Origin: Pseudomonas silvicola | Lineage (GTDB): Bacteria > Pseudomonadota > Gammaproteobacteria > Pseudomonadales > Pseudomonadaceae | Assembly: GCF_026651855.1 (NCBI RefSeq) | Contig: NZ_CP093280.1 | Location: 5,974,501-6,038,500, forward strand | Length of the DNA: 64,000 nt | Reading direction: 5' to 3' | Shown: in pieces, positions 19,191-27,982 of the stretch | How positions within the stretch are numbered: position 1 is the first letter of the stretch | Layout: the number at the start of each line of letters is the position of its first letter | Notes under the pieces: generated by a model | The model's input: only the letters and a program-made list of their open reading frames with translations | Database searches by the model: none | What the model was told of the DNA's origin: nothing | Position numbers and translations under genes: made by a program

Positions 19191-20285
19191 TCAAGGGCGC
19201 AGGAACCTCGCAATCACGTCCTCATCCGGAGACAGCCCAATACCGGGCTGCTCCCCCAACACGAACTCGGGGCCCTGGCGAATGGGTTGCAGATCGATCA
19301 ACCAGGCCGCCGGTTCGACATACAGGTACTCGACCTGCATCGTCTGCGGGAAAGCCGCTGCCAGATGCAACGTCGCGAGAAATCCAGGGCCGAAATACGG
19401 GCTGTGAGGCAGCACACCTGTCTGGTATTGATCGGCTGCGTGCATGATCTTGATGAACTCGCTGACTCCGCCCACCTTACTCACACTGGGCTGCACGTAA
19501 TCCACGGCACCGGCCTGCATGGCCTGGCGAAACTGTTGCTCGGTGCACCAGTTCTCTCCCGCGGCGATCGGCACCTGCGCGTTACGCAGGCTGTTCAGTG
19601 CGGCGAAATCCTCGGGTGGGAAGATCGGTTCCTCCAACCAGGATATGTTGTTCATTTGCTGCAGCCGTTGCAGGTTGTCGCGGGCAGAGGTTATGTCCCA
19701 GCTGCAGTTGACGTCGATCGAGATGGGGACCTGGCCTGCCATTGCTTGATGGCAGGCTTCAATCGGGGCCATCTCGATTTCATGCAACTTGAGGCTATCG
19801 AACCCATCATCGATCGCCTGGCGACAAATCTGCGGTGCAACCTCGGTGTCGTTGTAGCGCACCAGACTCGCGTAAGTGGGCAATCGGGTTTTCCGGCCCT
19901 TGCCAAGCACCTCATAAAGCGGTTTGCCGGCACGTTTGGCGTACAGATCCCAAAGCGCCATGTCGACGCCGGATATGGCGAACATCGTGATCCCGTAGCG
20001 ACCGAACAGGTGCAACTGACGCTGGGTTCGCAGGTTCCAGGTTGCAACGGAGTCGACCTCCTGACCTTCGAGCAACGGCTTTATCAAGCGCTCGACGACC
20101 GAGCGGGTGGCATCGGCGACGAAGTAGCCGAACGCCTCGCCCCAACCGACGTGGCCGTCACTGTCTTCGACACGAACAAGCACGGTTTCCAGCGTATTCC
20201 AGGTCGTAGGCGTGATCCCCTGCCCTTTACCGCTATCGGTAAAAGGGATTTCAACCACTCGGGTCTGTACCGAACGAATCTTCAT
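19191..20285 (-). CDS. Enolase-superfamily (mandelate racemase/muconate lactonizing) protein
   Basis: The protein is 364 residues when started at MKIRSVQTR; an ATG eight codons earlier is possible. The catalytic positions read Lys166-x-His168 (SLKLHE), Asp191, Glu218/219, Glu244 and His294 (LPHSPYFGPG). The K-x-H variant in place of K-x-K differs from the other enolase member in the window and suggests a different acid sugar. It is the last gene of a seven-gene minus-strand run that begins with RraA copy 2. The substrate is unassigned. Confidence 0.85.
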   Translation of the reverse strand: MKIRSVQTRVVEIPFTDSGKGQGITPTTWNTLETVLVRVEDSDGHVGWGEAFGYFVADATRSVVERLIKPLLEGQEVDSVATWNLRTQRQLHLFGRYGITMFAISGVDMALWDLYAKRAGKPLYEVLGKGRKTRLPTYASLVRYNDTEVAPQICRQAIDDGFDSLKLHEIEMAPIEACHQAMAGQVPISIDVNCSWDITSARDNLQRLQQMNNISWLEEPIFPPEDFAALNSLRNAQVPIAAGENWCTEQQFRQAMQAGAVDYVQPSVSKVGGVSEFIKIMHAADQYQTGVLPHSPYFGPGFLATLHLAAAFPQTMQVEYLYVEPAAWLIDLQPIRQGPEFVLGEQPGIGLSPDEDVIARFLRP

Positions 20286-20317
20286 CTGCAACTGCCTTGT
20301 TTTTATCAATACGCGTG

Positions 20318-21109
20318 TTACGCGAGCGTCAGGGTGTGGGGAACGTAGGGGCCACCGACATGGCCTGGACCTTCGCTGGCGGGCAATTCGGCCAACGCCC
20401 GGAAGTCGACGGCGCGATGGTCATCGGCGTGATCCTGCGGCCGATACCCCAGCGCGTAGGCGCTGATGTTTCCGAACAACGCCTGCGGGCAGGCCGAGAC
20501 GCCGTAGACGGTTTCACATCGAAGGTCGGGATGTGTCAGCCCGATCTCGATCAACTGCACCAGGTCCCGTGTACTCACCCACAAACGAAGACGGCGGTCA
20601 TCCACGGCCGTATCGGCTGCGCTGCCGATCCGGATATTCAGCGCACGCAGGTTATATTTTCGGGCATACAGGGCCACTGCGGCCTCTCCGAACGCCTTGC
20701 TCAGGGCGTAAAAACCATCCGGCGCTATCTGGGCACTGTCACCGGCAAATCCGGCAGTAGCATGCTGACCGACCACGTGATGGCTGCTGGCGAATATGAA
20801 GCGCTCGATCCCGCACCGCTGACAGGCGTCCAACAGGTACAACGTTGCGCGGTAGTTCGGGTCCAGCGTCGCTTCGAATGAAATGTCCAGGCTGTGCGCG
20901 CAAGCCAGATGAACAATGGCGTCCACGCCTTCGCAGGCTTGCAGTACAGCAGCTTGGTCGGTCAAATCAGCAACGATCCGGGTTTCACCTTCCTGGAGAT
21001 TGGATGCCGCCGTTTGGTCCAGCAATCGCAGTCGGTAGCGGTCGCGCAGCAACGGTCGGATCCGGGTGGCGACGCCACCTGCGCCGCCAGTGATCAGCAG
21101 GGTCTTCAT
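20318..21109 (-). CDS. NAD-dependent epimerase/dehydratase, uronate dehydrogenase-like
   Basis: The short-chain extended Rossmann protein has 263 residues from MKTLLITGG, with an alternative ATG at 21124. GGAGGVATRI binds NAD, SSHHVVG and YALSKAFGE give the Ser/Tyr/Lys catalytic set, and DLV and GNISAYALGYRPQD resemble bacterial uronate dehydrogenases, which oxidise hexuronates to aldarolactones. That product would need lactone opening and then an aldarate dehydratase, both represented nearby. It is co-directional with the enolase gene downstream and the MFS gene upstream. Confidence 0.8.
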   Translation of the reverse strand: MKTLLITGGAGGVATRIRPLLRDRYRLRLLDQTAASNLQEGETRIVADLTDQAAVLQACEGVDAIVHLACAHSLDISFEATLDPNYRATLYLLDACQRCGIERFIFASSHHVVGQHATAGFAGDSAQIAPDGFYALSKAFGEAAVALYARKYNLRALNIRIGSAADTAVDDRRLRLWVSTRDLVQLIEIGLTHPDLRCETVYGVSACPQALFGNISAYALGYRPQDHADDHRAVDFRALAELPASEGPGHVGGPYVPHTLTLA

Positions 21110-21285
21110 GTGCAGTACCGTCATGGGGTGGATAGTTGTTATGGCCCGTAAGGGTTGATATCGGCAAAGCCTGAATCGAGCATCCAATGAAATCAAAGGG
21201 AATTGGACGCCTATGTCAGTGCAGAAACCGCCTGTCCCAAAGCATGGGACAGGCGAGTGAAGCATTTGACGAGCATCAGCAGGTT

Positions 21286-22671
21286 TCAGCCGACCTTGTC
21301 GATGTCCATGCGCTGGATCCGACCCACGATCATCCAGTAGCTGAATACTGCGATCAGACCATGAGCGCCGACGAAGATCAGGGCACTGGCAAACGAACCA
21401 CTGGACTGCAGCAGGTAGCCGATGATCACCGGGGTGGTAATGCCGGACAGGTTACCGATGGCGTTGAACACGCCTCCTGTGGTCCCGATCAGCTCTTTGG
21501 GAGCGGTGTCGGCCACGACCGTCCAGCCCAACGAACCGAACCCTTTGCCGAAAAAGGCCAGGCTCATGAGCGCGATCACCAGTATTTCGTTGTTGACCAC
21601 GTTGCACAGCATGATGCTGGCGCTGAGCAGTAATCCGATGGTGATCGGGGTCTTGCGCGCGATGCTCAGGTTGCCGCTTTTTTTCAGGATTGCATCAGAC
21701 ACGAACCCGCTGGATACCCCGCCGACCAACCCACACAAGGCGGGAATGGCAGCCACGAAGCCCGCCTGAAGAATATCGAAACCACGTTCCTTGACCAGAT
21801 AGATCGGAAACCAGCTCATGTAGAACCAGGTGATCGCATTGATGCAGTACTGACCCAGGAAAATCCCCACCATCATTCGGCTTTTGAACAGACGCGCGAT
21901 GTCGCCCAACTGACTGCGCCTGGCGACACCGCTCTGCGAGCTAGAGGAGCGATTCTCAAGGTCTACCAGCCCTTCTCCGGCGCGAATGTATTCCAGCTCG
22001 GCAGCGTTCATCTTCGGATGGTGAATCGGCAGGTAGTAGTACCGCCACCAGACACCGCCGATCACCAGCCCCAGCATGCCCATGATGATGAACACGTACT
22101 CCCAGCCAAAACGGTGACAGAGCCAGCCCATGAAGGGTGTGAACACGGCAAGCGACAGGTATTGCGCGCTGTTGAAGATCGAGCCAGCCATCCCTCGCTC
22201 GGATGATGGAAACCAGGCAGCGATCACTCGACCGGCAGCTGGGCCCACTGGCGACTCGGCCGCCCCCAACAGGAAGCGCAAGGCCAACAGCAGCGGCACC
22301 ACCAGGCCGATAAAATGTACCAGGCCCATGCACACGGTGAACAGCGACCAAATCACCACTGCCAGCATCATGGCTTTCTTGGAACCAATGCGGTCAGCTA
22401 GCCAGCCGGAGGGGATCAGACAAATGACGTACGCCCAACTGAACGCGGAAAACAGATAACCCAGCTCGATGGAACTGATGCCCAGCTCTTTGGACATATC
22501 GCCGCCAGCCACCGACAGCGCAGCCCGGTCCCCGGTACTCAACGCCAGAACGATGGTGATCAGCGCGAGAATGCCGTAGCGAAAACGCGTGGCTGTCACT
22601 GTGCCTGCGATGTCCCGGGGGCGGGCTTCGGCGCCGGGATCGGACTCTTGCAGTGTGTAGGGTTTGTTCAT
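21286..22671 (-). CDS. MFS transporter, ACS type (paralogue of the 9066-10481 carrier)
   Basis: The 461-residue 12-helix carrier was started at MNKPYTLQ because GAGG lies seven bases upstream. The frame is open well upstream, but that part is not transporter-like. It is highly similar throughout to the carrier at 9066-10481 (LSTGDRAALSVAGGDMSKE, GFGSLGWTVVADTAPKELIG), so the two modules were probably duplicated. It lies between the uronate-dehydrogenase-like and GarD-like genes. Confidence 0.9.
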   Translation of the reverse strand: MNKPYTLQESDPGAEARPRDIAGTVTATRFRYGILALITIVLALSTGDRAALSVAGGDMSKELGISSIELGYLFSAFSWAYVICLIPSGWLADRIGSKKAMMLAVVIWSLFTVCMGLVHFIGLVVPLLLALRFLLGAAESPVGPAAGRVIAAWFPSSERGMAGSIFNSAQYLSLAVFTPFMGWLCHRFGWEYVFIIMGMLGLVIGGVWWRYYYLPIHHPKMNAAELEYIRAGEGLVDLENRSSSSQSGVARRSQLGDIARLFKSRMMVGIFLGQYCINAITWFYMSWFPIYLVKERGFDILQAGFVAAIPALCGLVGGVSSGFVSDAILKKSGNLSIARKTPITIGLLLSASIMLCNVVNNEILVIALMSLAFFGKGFGSLGWTVVADTAPKELIGTTGGVFNAIGNLSGITTPVIIGYLLQSSGSFASALIFVGAHGLIAVFSYWMIVGRIQRMDIDKVG

Positions 22672-22849
22672 GGGTAGCCTCATATAGTTGTTGTGGTCGG
22701 CAGATAACGCATACGGTCTTGCTGTGAAGGCCTGGCGGTTTGACGATCGACAGGCAGCCGGGCGCCCTCGGCACAATCGCCAAGCGCTTGCAAGAGGTGG
22801 AATGCTCGGCCGATGCACGCCGCATCAGCCCGTCGTCATGGGCGGCGGG

Positions 22850-24418
22850 TCAGTCCACCACGCCAATCGGCCAAGGGACGAACTCGTTCAGCCCCACGCC
22901 CAAGGCTTCACTCTTGGTCGGTTCGCCCGAGGCATGGCGCAGGATCTGCCGAAAGATTTGCTCACCCATTTGCGCCAGGGTCGCGTCACCCTCGATGACC
23001 ACCCCACAGTTGATGTCCATGTCGGCGACCATGCGCGTGTACATCTGCGTGTTGCTGGCGAGCTTCATCGTCGGGGCGGGCACCGAACCGAAGCAGGAGC
23101 CACGGCCCGTGGTGAAGCAGATCAGGTTGGCGCCACCGGCGATCTGCCCGGTGGCGGCGACCGGGTCGTAGCCGGGGGTGTCCATGAACACCAAGCCGTG
23201 TTGCGTGACGGGTTCTGCGTATTCGTAGACATCCATCAACGGCGCATTACCGCCCTTCTTCGCGCCCCCCAGACTCTTTTCAAGCACGTTGGCCAGACCG
23301 CCAGCGTTGTTGCCCGGACTGACGCGGCCATTGATCTGAGTGTCCCGACCCTCGTTGTACTTGAGCCACCAATTGATTCGCGCGACCAGTTTGTGGCCAA
23401 CCTCGGGAGTGCGGGCACGTGCGGTAAGGGTGTGCTCGACGCCGAAAATCTCCGAAGTCTCGGAAAGAATCGCAGTCCCGCCGTGGGCGATCAGCAACTC
23501 CATCGCCGCACCCAGTGCGGGATTGGCCGACAGCCCTGAGAAACCATCAGAACCGCCACATTGCAGTCCAATCATGATGTGTTCCGCCGACACCGTTTCA
23601 CGCTTTACGTCATTGGCCGCCTGGAGCATCTGTTCGACGGCTGCGATGCCAGCCTCGATGGTTCGCCGTGAGCCGCCTAGCTCGTGCATCACCAGAGTCT
23701 GCAATCGCGTGCTGACATCCAGTTGTTGGGCCTTGAGAAACGCCTCCAGGTCGTTGTGCTCTTCCCCAAGCGCGATGAGCAGGCCTGCGGCGGTGTTGGG
23801 ATGCTTGATATAACCGCCCAGAGTGCGGCGTAACAGCTCCATGGGTTCGCCGCTGCGCTCCATGCCCGAACCCTGCTCGTGGATATACGGCACCACACCG
23901 TCAATGTTCGGATAGGCAGCCAGGCGCTCAGGCGTGAACCAGGCGCAAATTTTGCGAGCTACCGTCGCGCCGCTGTGGCCGACAGTGAAAACACCGATGT
24001 AATTGCGTGTGGCAACGCGACCGTCGGCCCGCACGATGCCCTCGAATGTGGCCTGCTGCTCAGGGGCTACTCGTTGCGTCGGATGATAATCCAGGCCGTG
24101 GCGGTAATCCTTGACCACCTCATCGAACGCGATGTTGTGGCTATGAACCCACGTACCCGGAATGATGTCTTCGCTGGCGAAGCCGATGACTGTGTTGTAT
24201 TTGAGCACCGGCTCTCCCTTGGCGAGAAAGCGCGTCGCGATCTTGTGTCCGGCGGGCACTTTCTGCAGGGTCGTGACGCCTTCGGACGGCACCGCCGTTC
24301 CCGGCTCTACTTCCATACGGGCAACCACAACGTTGTCTTTGGGGTCCAGGCGAATGAACGGGCTCTTGGCGGGCGCCACGCTATTGCCGATGGTCTTGCT
24401 CAAGTCTGCTGTTGTCAT
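22850..24418 (-). CDS. UxaA/GarD-family altronate/galactarate dehydratase-like enzyme (copy A)
   Basis: The 522-residue protein begins with an SAF-like domain (residues about 20-100) followed by the long UxaA/GarD catalytic part (RADGRVATRNYIGVF, GLQCGGSDGFSGLSANPALG, FMDTPGYDPVAATGQIAGGANLICFTTGRGSCFG, MDINCGVV). The family performs metal-dependent dehydration of altronate or galactarate. It lies 18 bp after the related copy B and is plainly its paralogue. Whether the two form a heteromer or act on different acids is unknown. Confidence 0.88.
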   Translation of the reverse strand: MTTADLSKTIGNSVAPAKSPFIRLDPKDNVVVARMEVEPGTAVPSEGVTTLQKVPAGHKIATRFLAKGEPVLKYNTVIGFASEDIIPGTWVHSHNIAFDEVVKDYRHGLDYHPTQRVAPEQQATFEGIVRADGRVATRNYIGVFTVGHSGATVARKICAWFTPERLAAYPNIDGVVPYIHEQGSGMERSGEPMELLRRTLGGYIKHPNTAAGLLIALGEEHNDLEAFLKAQQLDVSTRLQTLVMHELGGSRRTIEAGIAAVEQMLQAANDVKRETVSAEHIMIGLQCGGSDGFSGLSANPALGAAMELLIAHGGTAILSETSEIFGVEHTLTARARTPEVGHKLVARINWWLKYNEGRDTQINGRVSPGNNAGGLANVLEKSLGGAKKGGNAPLMDVYEYAEPVTQHGLVFMDTPGYDPVAATGQIAGGANLICFTTGRGSCFGSVPAPTMKLASNTQMYTRMVADMDINCGVVIEGDATLAQMGEQIFRQILRHASGEPTKSEALGVGLNEFVPWPIGVVD

Positions 24419-24436
24419 TGTTATCTGCTCCGCGCT

Positions 24437-25987
24437 TTACGCCAGTACGCCCTTGGGCCATGGCACGAATTCGTTTTCACCGACACCCAGTTCTTCGCTG
24501 CGCGTCTGTTCTCCAGAGGCATGAGCCAGCAAACGCTCGAACACATGCTGGCCCATCTGCTCGATGCTCAGTTGACCATTGAGCACAGGCCCGCAGTCCA
24601 CATCCAGATCATCTTCGAAATGACGAAACACCTTGGTCGTGCTCGCCAGCTTGACCGTGGGCGCCAGCGCCGCGCCGAAACCAGAACCTGCGCCAGTGGT
24701 CAGGCAGATGAGCGTGGCGCCACTGGCGACCTGGCCGGTGGCGGAAACGGCTTCGTAACTGGGCGCATCCATGAACACCAGCCCTTTGCTGGTGATCTTG
24801 TGGGCGTAACCGAACACCCCTTCGATGGGCGTGCCAGGCCCCCGGCTCAACCCGGTCAAGGCCCGCTCACGAATGGTCGAAAGGCCTTTGGCCTCGCGGT
24901 CGCTCAGGATCTGGCGATTGAGCCGCGTATCCCGCCCCGCCTGATAGGCTTGCCACTGCTCCAGTGTCTGGCGCAGCTGCGCTGCGATTTGGGGATTGGC
25001 TGCGCGCCCTAACAGGTCTTCACCCAGGGCCGTCAAGTCACCGGAGTCAGAGAGAATGACCGTGGCGCCGTTGCGCACCATCAGATCCATCGCCACGCCG
25101 AGGGCCGGGTTGGCGGAGATGGCGCAAAATCCGTCCAGTGCCGCTGATTGCAAACCGACACTCAAGTGCTCGGCGGAAACCGTCTGACGCTGGATCGCAT
25201 TGGCCGCAGGCAGCATTCGCTGGATGGCGGCGATGCCTTGTTCGATCGCGTTGGCGGTGCCGCCCACTTCTTGCAAAACCAGGGTTTGAAAGTTCTCGGC
25301 GGCCGTCAGCTTTTCCTGATCGAGAAAGCCATAGATATTGTTACGTTCACAGCCCAGGGCCATGACTAACGCTGCGGCGATGTTGGGGTTGCGGATACTG
25401 CCACTCATTGTGCGGCGCAGCAGGTCCATCGGCTCGCCAGTCATTTCCATGCCACAGCCGATTTCGTGAATGAACGGGATGACACCGTCGACATTGGGCC
25501 ACTGCGCCAAACGCTCCGGGGTGAACCAGTCCGCGACCCGGCGCGCTGCCGTCGCTGCGCAATTGCCAACGATGAAAACACCGAGATAATTGCGAGTCCC
25601 CACCCGACCGTCAGCCCGGACGTAGCCCTGGAACGTGGCTCGCTCGCTTTCCGGCAGCAACGGGGCCGCAGGTGTGGCAGGCAAAGGATCGCGCACTTGG
25701 GCATCGAGCTGGAAGTCAGCGTTGCGGATCTGTTCACCGGCTCGAATATCGCGAGCGGCGATGCCGATGGTCTGCCCGGCCTTGATCAGCGGCGCACCCG
25801 CTGCGACGTCAGCTGTCGCGATTTTCTGTCCGGAGCTGATCGATTCCTGGGTGGTCACCGGTTCGCCTTCCAGCGTTGTGCCGCCGACGACATCGACGCG
25901 GGCGACGACCAGGTTGTCCTTGGGATTCAGGCGGATGAACTGCCCGGCAATGGACAGCCGGGATGTTTTTTGAATGTGTGTGGGCAC
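24437..25987 (-). CDS. UxaA/GarD-family altronate/galactarate dehydratase-like enzyme (copy B)
   Basis: The protein has 516 residues from a GTG start chosen because GAGGAG lies six bases upstream; an ATG eight codons earlier has no such site. The domain order equals copy A: an N-terminal SAF-like part, then RADGRVGTRNYLGVF, LQSAALDGFCAISANPALG, FMDAPSYEAVSATGQVASGATLICLTTGAGSGFG and LDVDCGPV. Notably GLQCGGSDGF and GRGSCFG of copy A are LQSAALDGF and GAGSGFG here, so two cysteines thought to lie near the active site are lost. That may mean altered metal use or a non-catalytic partner role. Confidence 0.85.
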   Translation of the reverse strand: MPTHIQKTSRLSIAGQFIRLNPKDNLVVARVDVVGGTTLEGEPVTTQESISSGQKIATADVAAGAPLIKAGQTIGIAARDIRAGEQIRNADFQLDAQVRDPLPATPAAPLLPESERATFQGYVRADGRVGTRNYLGVFIVGNCAATAARRVADWFTPERLAQWPNVDGVIPFIHEIGCGMEMTGEPMDLLRRTMSGSIRNPNIAAALVMALGCERNNIYGFLDQEKLTAAENFQTLVLQEVGGTANAIEQGIAAIQRMLPAANAIQRQTVSAEHLSVGLQSAALDGFCAISANPALGVAMDLMVRNGATVILSDSGDLTALGEDLLGRAANPQIAAQLRQTLEQWQAYQAGRDTRLNRQILSDREAKGLSTIRERALTGLSRGPGTPIEGVFGYAHKITSKGLVFMDAPSYEAVSATGQVASGATLICLTTGAGSGFGAALAPTVKLASTTKVFRHFEDDLDVDCGPVLNGQLSIEQMGQHVFERLLAHASGEQTRSEELGVGENEFVPWPKGVLA

Positions 25988-26122
25988 GGTTTTCTCCTCA
26001 GCGCCCGGCATCGGCGACAGCCGGGCAGAGCGTGGACGTAGAACGTTGATCGAGGGCGACTCGACCGTCTTGTTGTTATGGGCGCAGCCTTTTTTTAATG
26101 TTCATGAGCAGATGCTCAGGCT

Positions 26123-26956
26123 TCAGATCGTGGGATCCTCCGGCATGGGGTATTCATCGGCGTTGCGCACGAACCCAGGCATCAGCGAAAAGTCAAGGCG
26201 CGGTGGCCCGAAGATGTCTACCAGCCAACACCCCTCTTCCATCGCCTGGCTCGTGTGAATCAGGCCTGCGGGGATGGTGAGCGCTGCCGGGCTGCCGATA
26301 TCCAGGTGCTGGTCTTCCTGCCATTGCGTCGAATCGATCCCCCAGGGGGTGCGCAGGTGATGCACAAATCGTCCTGCGCAGGTTAGGGTGATTTGCTCGA
26401 AGTCCTGATGCGCGTGGGGCTTGAGTTTTTTGCTGTCTCGCGGCCCCGGATAGACATCGGTGATATTGACCATGAGGTTGGAACTGCGAAACGCGCGCCC
26501 CGGCAGCGCCGGATTCACGAAACGGTCCAACGGATAATGGCGCAGGCGATACCCGCCAATCGGAGCCGGCCAACCGTCAAGCGCTGCGACCTCTGGAGCG
26601 CCATGGGCATATTCGAGGTGGTTGCTGGCCAGCGGCAGCAAATCCAGCGCTTGATTGCTAAAAACCCGGACCAAATGACCGCGCCCTACTACCTCGACAT
26701 GGCTCTCGCCCGGCGGCACGATGAATAAATCGTTGCCGTCGCTCAACACGCGCTCTTTGGCGGCATTGATCGATACTTTCAAACCGGGTGGAACAATAAC
26801 CATGTATTCATCGCTGTTCACTCTTGGCAACTGAGTATTGCCATTGACCGCAGTCATCGCCAATAGAAAATTGGCCGTTCTTACATAGCGAGTGTTCGCG
26901 CCGTTATTATCCAGCCCGCTGTTATCGCCGTAAGTTTCCAGCGTTATTTTCCTCAC
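26123..26956 (-). CDS. Cupin-fold protein of unknown specificity
   Basis: The 277-residue protein was started at a GTG (26956) preceded by AAGAGG; the frame upstream overlaps the RraA gene and is not homologous. Two cupin-like segments are visible. The second carries the metal-type pattern HAHQDFEQ followed by PAGLIHTSQAMEEG. It may be an isomerase or a sugar-acid-binding cupin. It sits between RraA copy 2 and the GarD-like pair in the same operon, so a pathway enzyme is likely. Confidence 0.72.
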   Translation of the reverse strand: MRKITLETYGDNSGLDNNGANTRYVRTANFLLAMTAVNGNTQLPRVNSDEYMVIVPPGLKVSINAAKERVLSDGNDLFIVPPGESHVEVVGRGHLVRVFSNQALDLLPLASNHLEYAHGAPEVAALDGWPAPIGGYRLRHYPLDRFVNPALPGRAFRSSNLMVNITDVYPGPRDSKKLKPHAHQDFEQITLTCAGRFVHHLRTPWGIDSTQWQEDQHLDIGSPAALTIPAGLIHTSQAMEEGCWLVDIFGPPRLDFSLMPGFVRNADEYPMPEDPTI

Positions 26957-27020
26957 GCCGCACCTCTTCTTATCAATAGGCTGCCGTATATAGCACCGCT
27001 CTCGTCGCAGCGTCTGGATG

Positions 27021-27842
27021 TCAAAGCTGAGGCAAATCAGGCCGACCGTCTGCCACCCATTGCTGGTAGTCGGCACGGGTTTTCTCATTTGCCGGAAAAA
27101 CGCCCCAAATCGCATCACCGCTGCCGATGCGCTGGGCGATGTAGTTCTCGATATCGTCCTGAGCTTCACAGACATCGGCCAGTTCGGCAGCCAGGTGCGC
27201 GGGAATGACGGTGACATTATTGCGATCACCGTGGATGACGTCTCCGGGATAAACCGCGACGTCGGCGCAGCCAATCGGCACCTGAAGGTCTGCAACGTGA
27301 TGGAACGACAGCCTCGAAGTGGCCGTTACGCCTGAGCTCCAGGTCGGGATGTCCATCTGCGAGATTTCGTCGCCGTCGCGAAATGCGCCGTCAGTGATGA
27401 CCGCTCGTGCACCACGCAGCATCATGCGTTTGACCAGCACGTCTCCCATTGCGGCGGCGCGGCAGTCCCCACGGCTGTCGATGACCAGCACGTCACCTGA
27501 GGCCACTTGCTCGACGCCAAACCATTGCAAGTTATTAGGGTTCGGTCCGGTGGTGACCGTGGCCACGGTGTCCAGATCTTCCCGCGCGGGAATGAAGCGC
27601 ATGGTGTAGGCACGACCGGCAAACGGTTTCACGGTTTTATTCAACGGAACAACGCCCACCATCACCGGTTGACGATAACCACGTTTGAACAGTTGCGTCG
27701 TCAATGTACCGCTGGACACTTTCGCAAGGCGGTCCAATAACGCATCCGATACATAAGTTGTATTACTGCGCGTGGCCAGCTCTTCAAGTGACGGGGAACG
27801 GGCATTCGAAGGTTTTTTTTGTTCGATCTCACTCATGGACAT
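27021..27842 (-). CDS. RraA/HMG-aldolase-like protein (copy 2)
   Basis: The 273-residue protein is a clear paralogue of the one at 7881-8690 (SSGTLTTQLFKRGYRQP, VKPFAGRAYTMRFIPARED, VITDGAFRDG). The G-x-x-x-D-G-x-x-R-D signature is intact. It is the first gene of the minus-strand operon cupin - GarD-like B - GarD-like A - MFS - uronate-dehydrogenase-like - enolase, and it is divergent from IclR-SMP30 copy 2, the same arrangement as in the first module. Confidence 0.85.
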   Translation of the reverse strand: MSMSEIEQKKPSNARSPSLEELATRSNTTYVSDALLDRLAKVSSGTLTTQLFKRGYRQPVMVGVVPLNKTVKPFAGRAYTMRFIPAREDLDTVATVTTGPNPNNLQWFGVEQVASGDVLVIDSRGDCRAAAMGDVLVKRMMLRGARAVITDGAFRDGDEISQMDIPTWSSGVTATSRLSFHHVADLQVPIGCADVAVYPGDVIHGDRNNVTVIPAHLAAELADVCEAQDDIENYIAQRIGSGDAIWGVFPANEKTRADYQQWVADGRPDLPQL

Positions 27843-27959
27843 ACTCGCTTATAAAACTTAGTTTAACAGCATGGCAAAAGTTGTCTGGCGGTGAATATTG
27901 CAGATCACCTGTGCAGAAAAAAGCGTTGCCAGCCGTGTTTCCGACGTTTTTCGGGATTC

Positions 27960-27975
27960 GTTCCATATGGTGAGA
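27960..27975 (-). promoter_or_regulatory. Putative IclR-SMP30 operator, site 2
   Basis: Read on the minus strand the site is TCTCACCATATGGAAC, one base different from the site at 29562-29580. It overlaps the ribosome-binding region just ahead of the copy 2 regulator start, so binding could block both transcription and translation initiation of the regulator. Confidence 0.6.
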
Positions 27976-27982
27976 TTCGACC

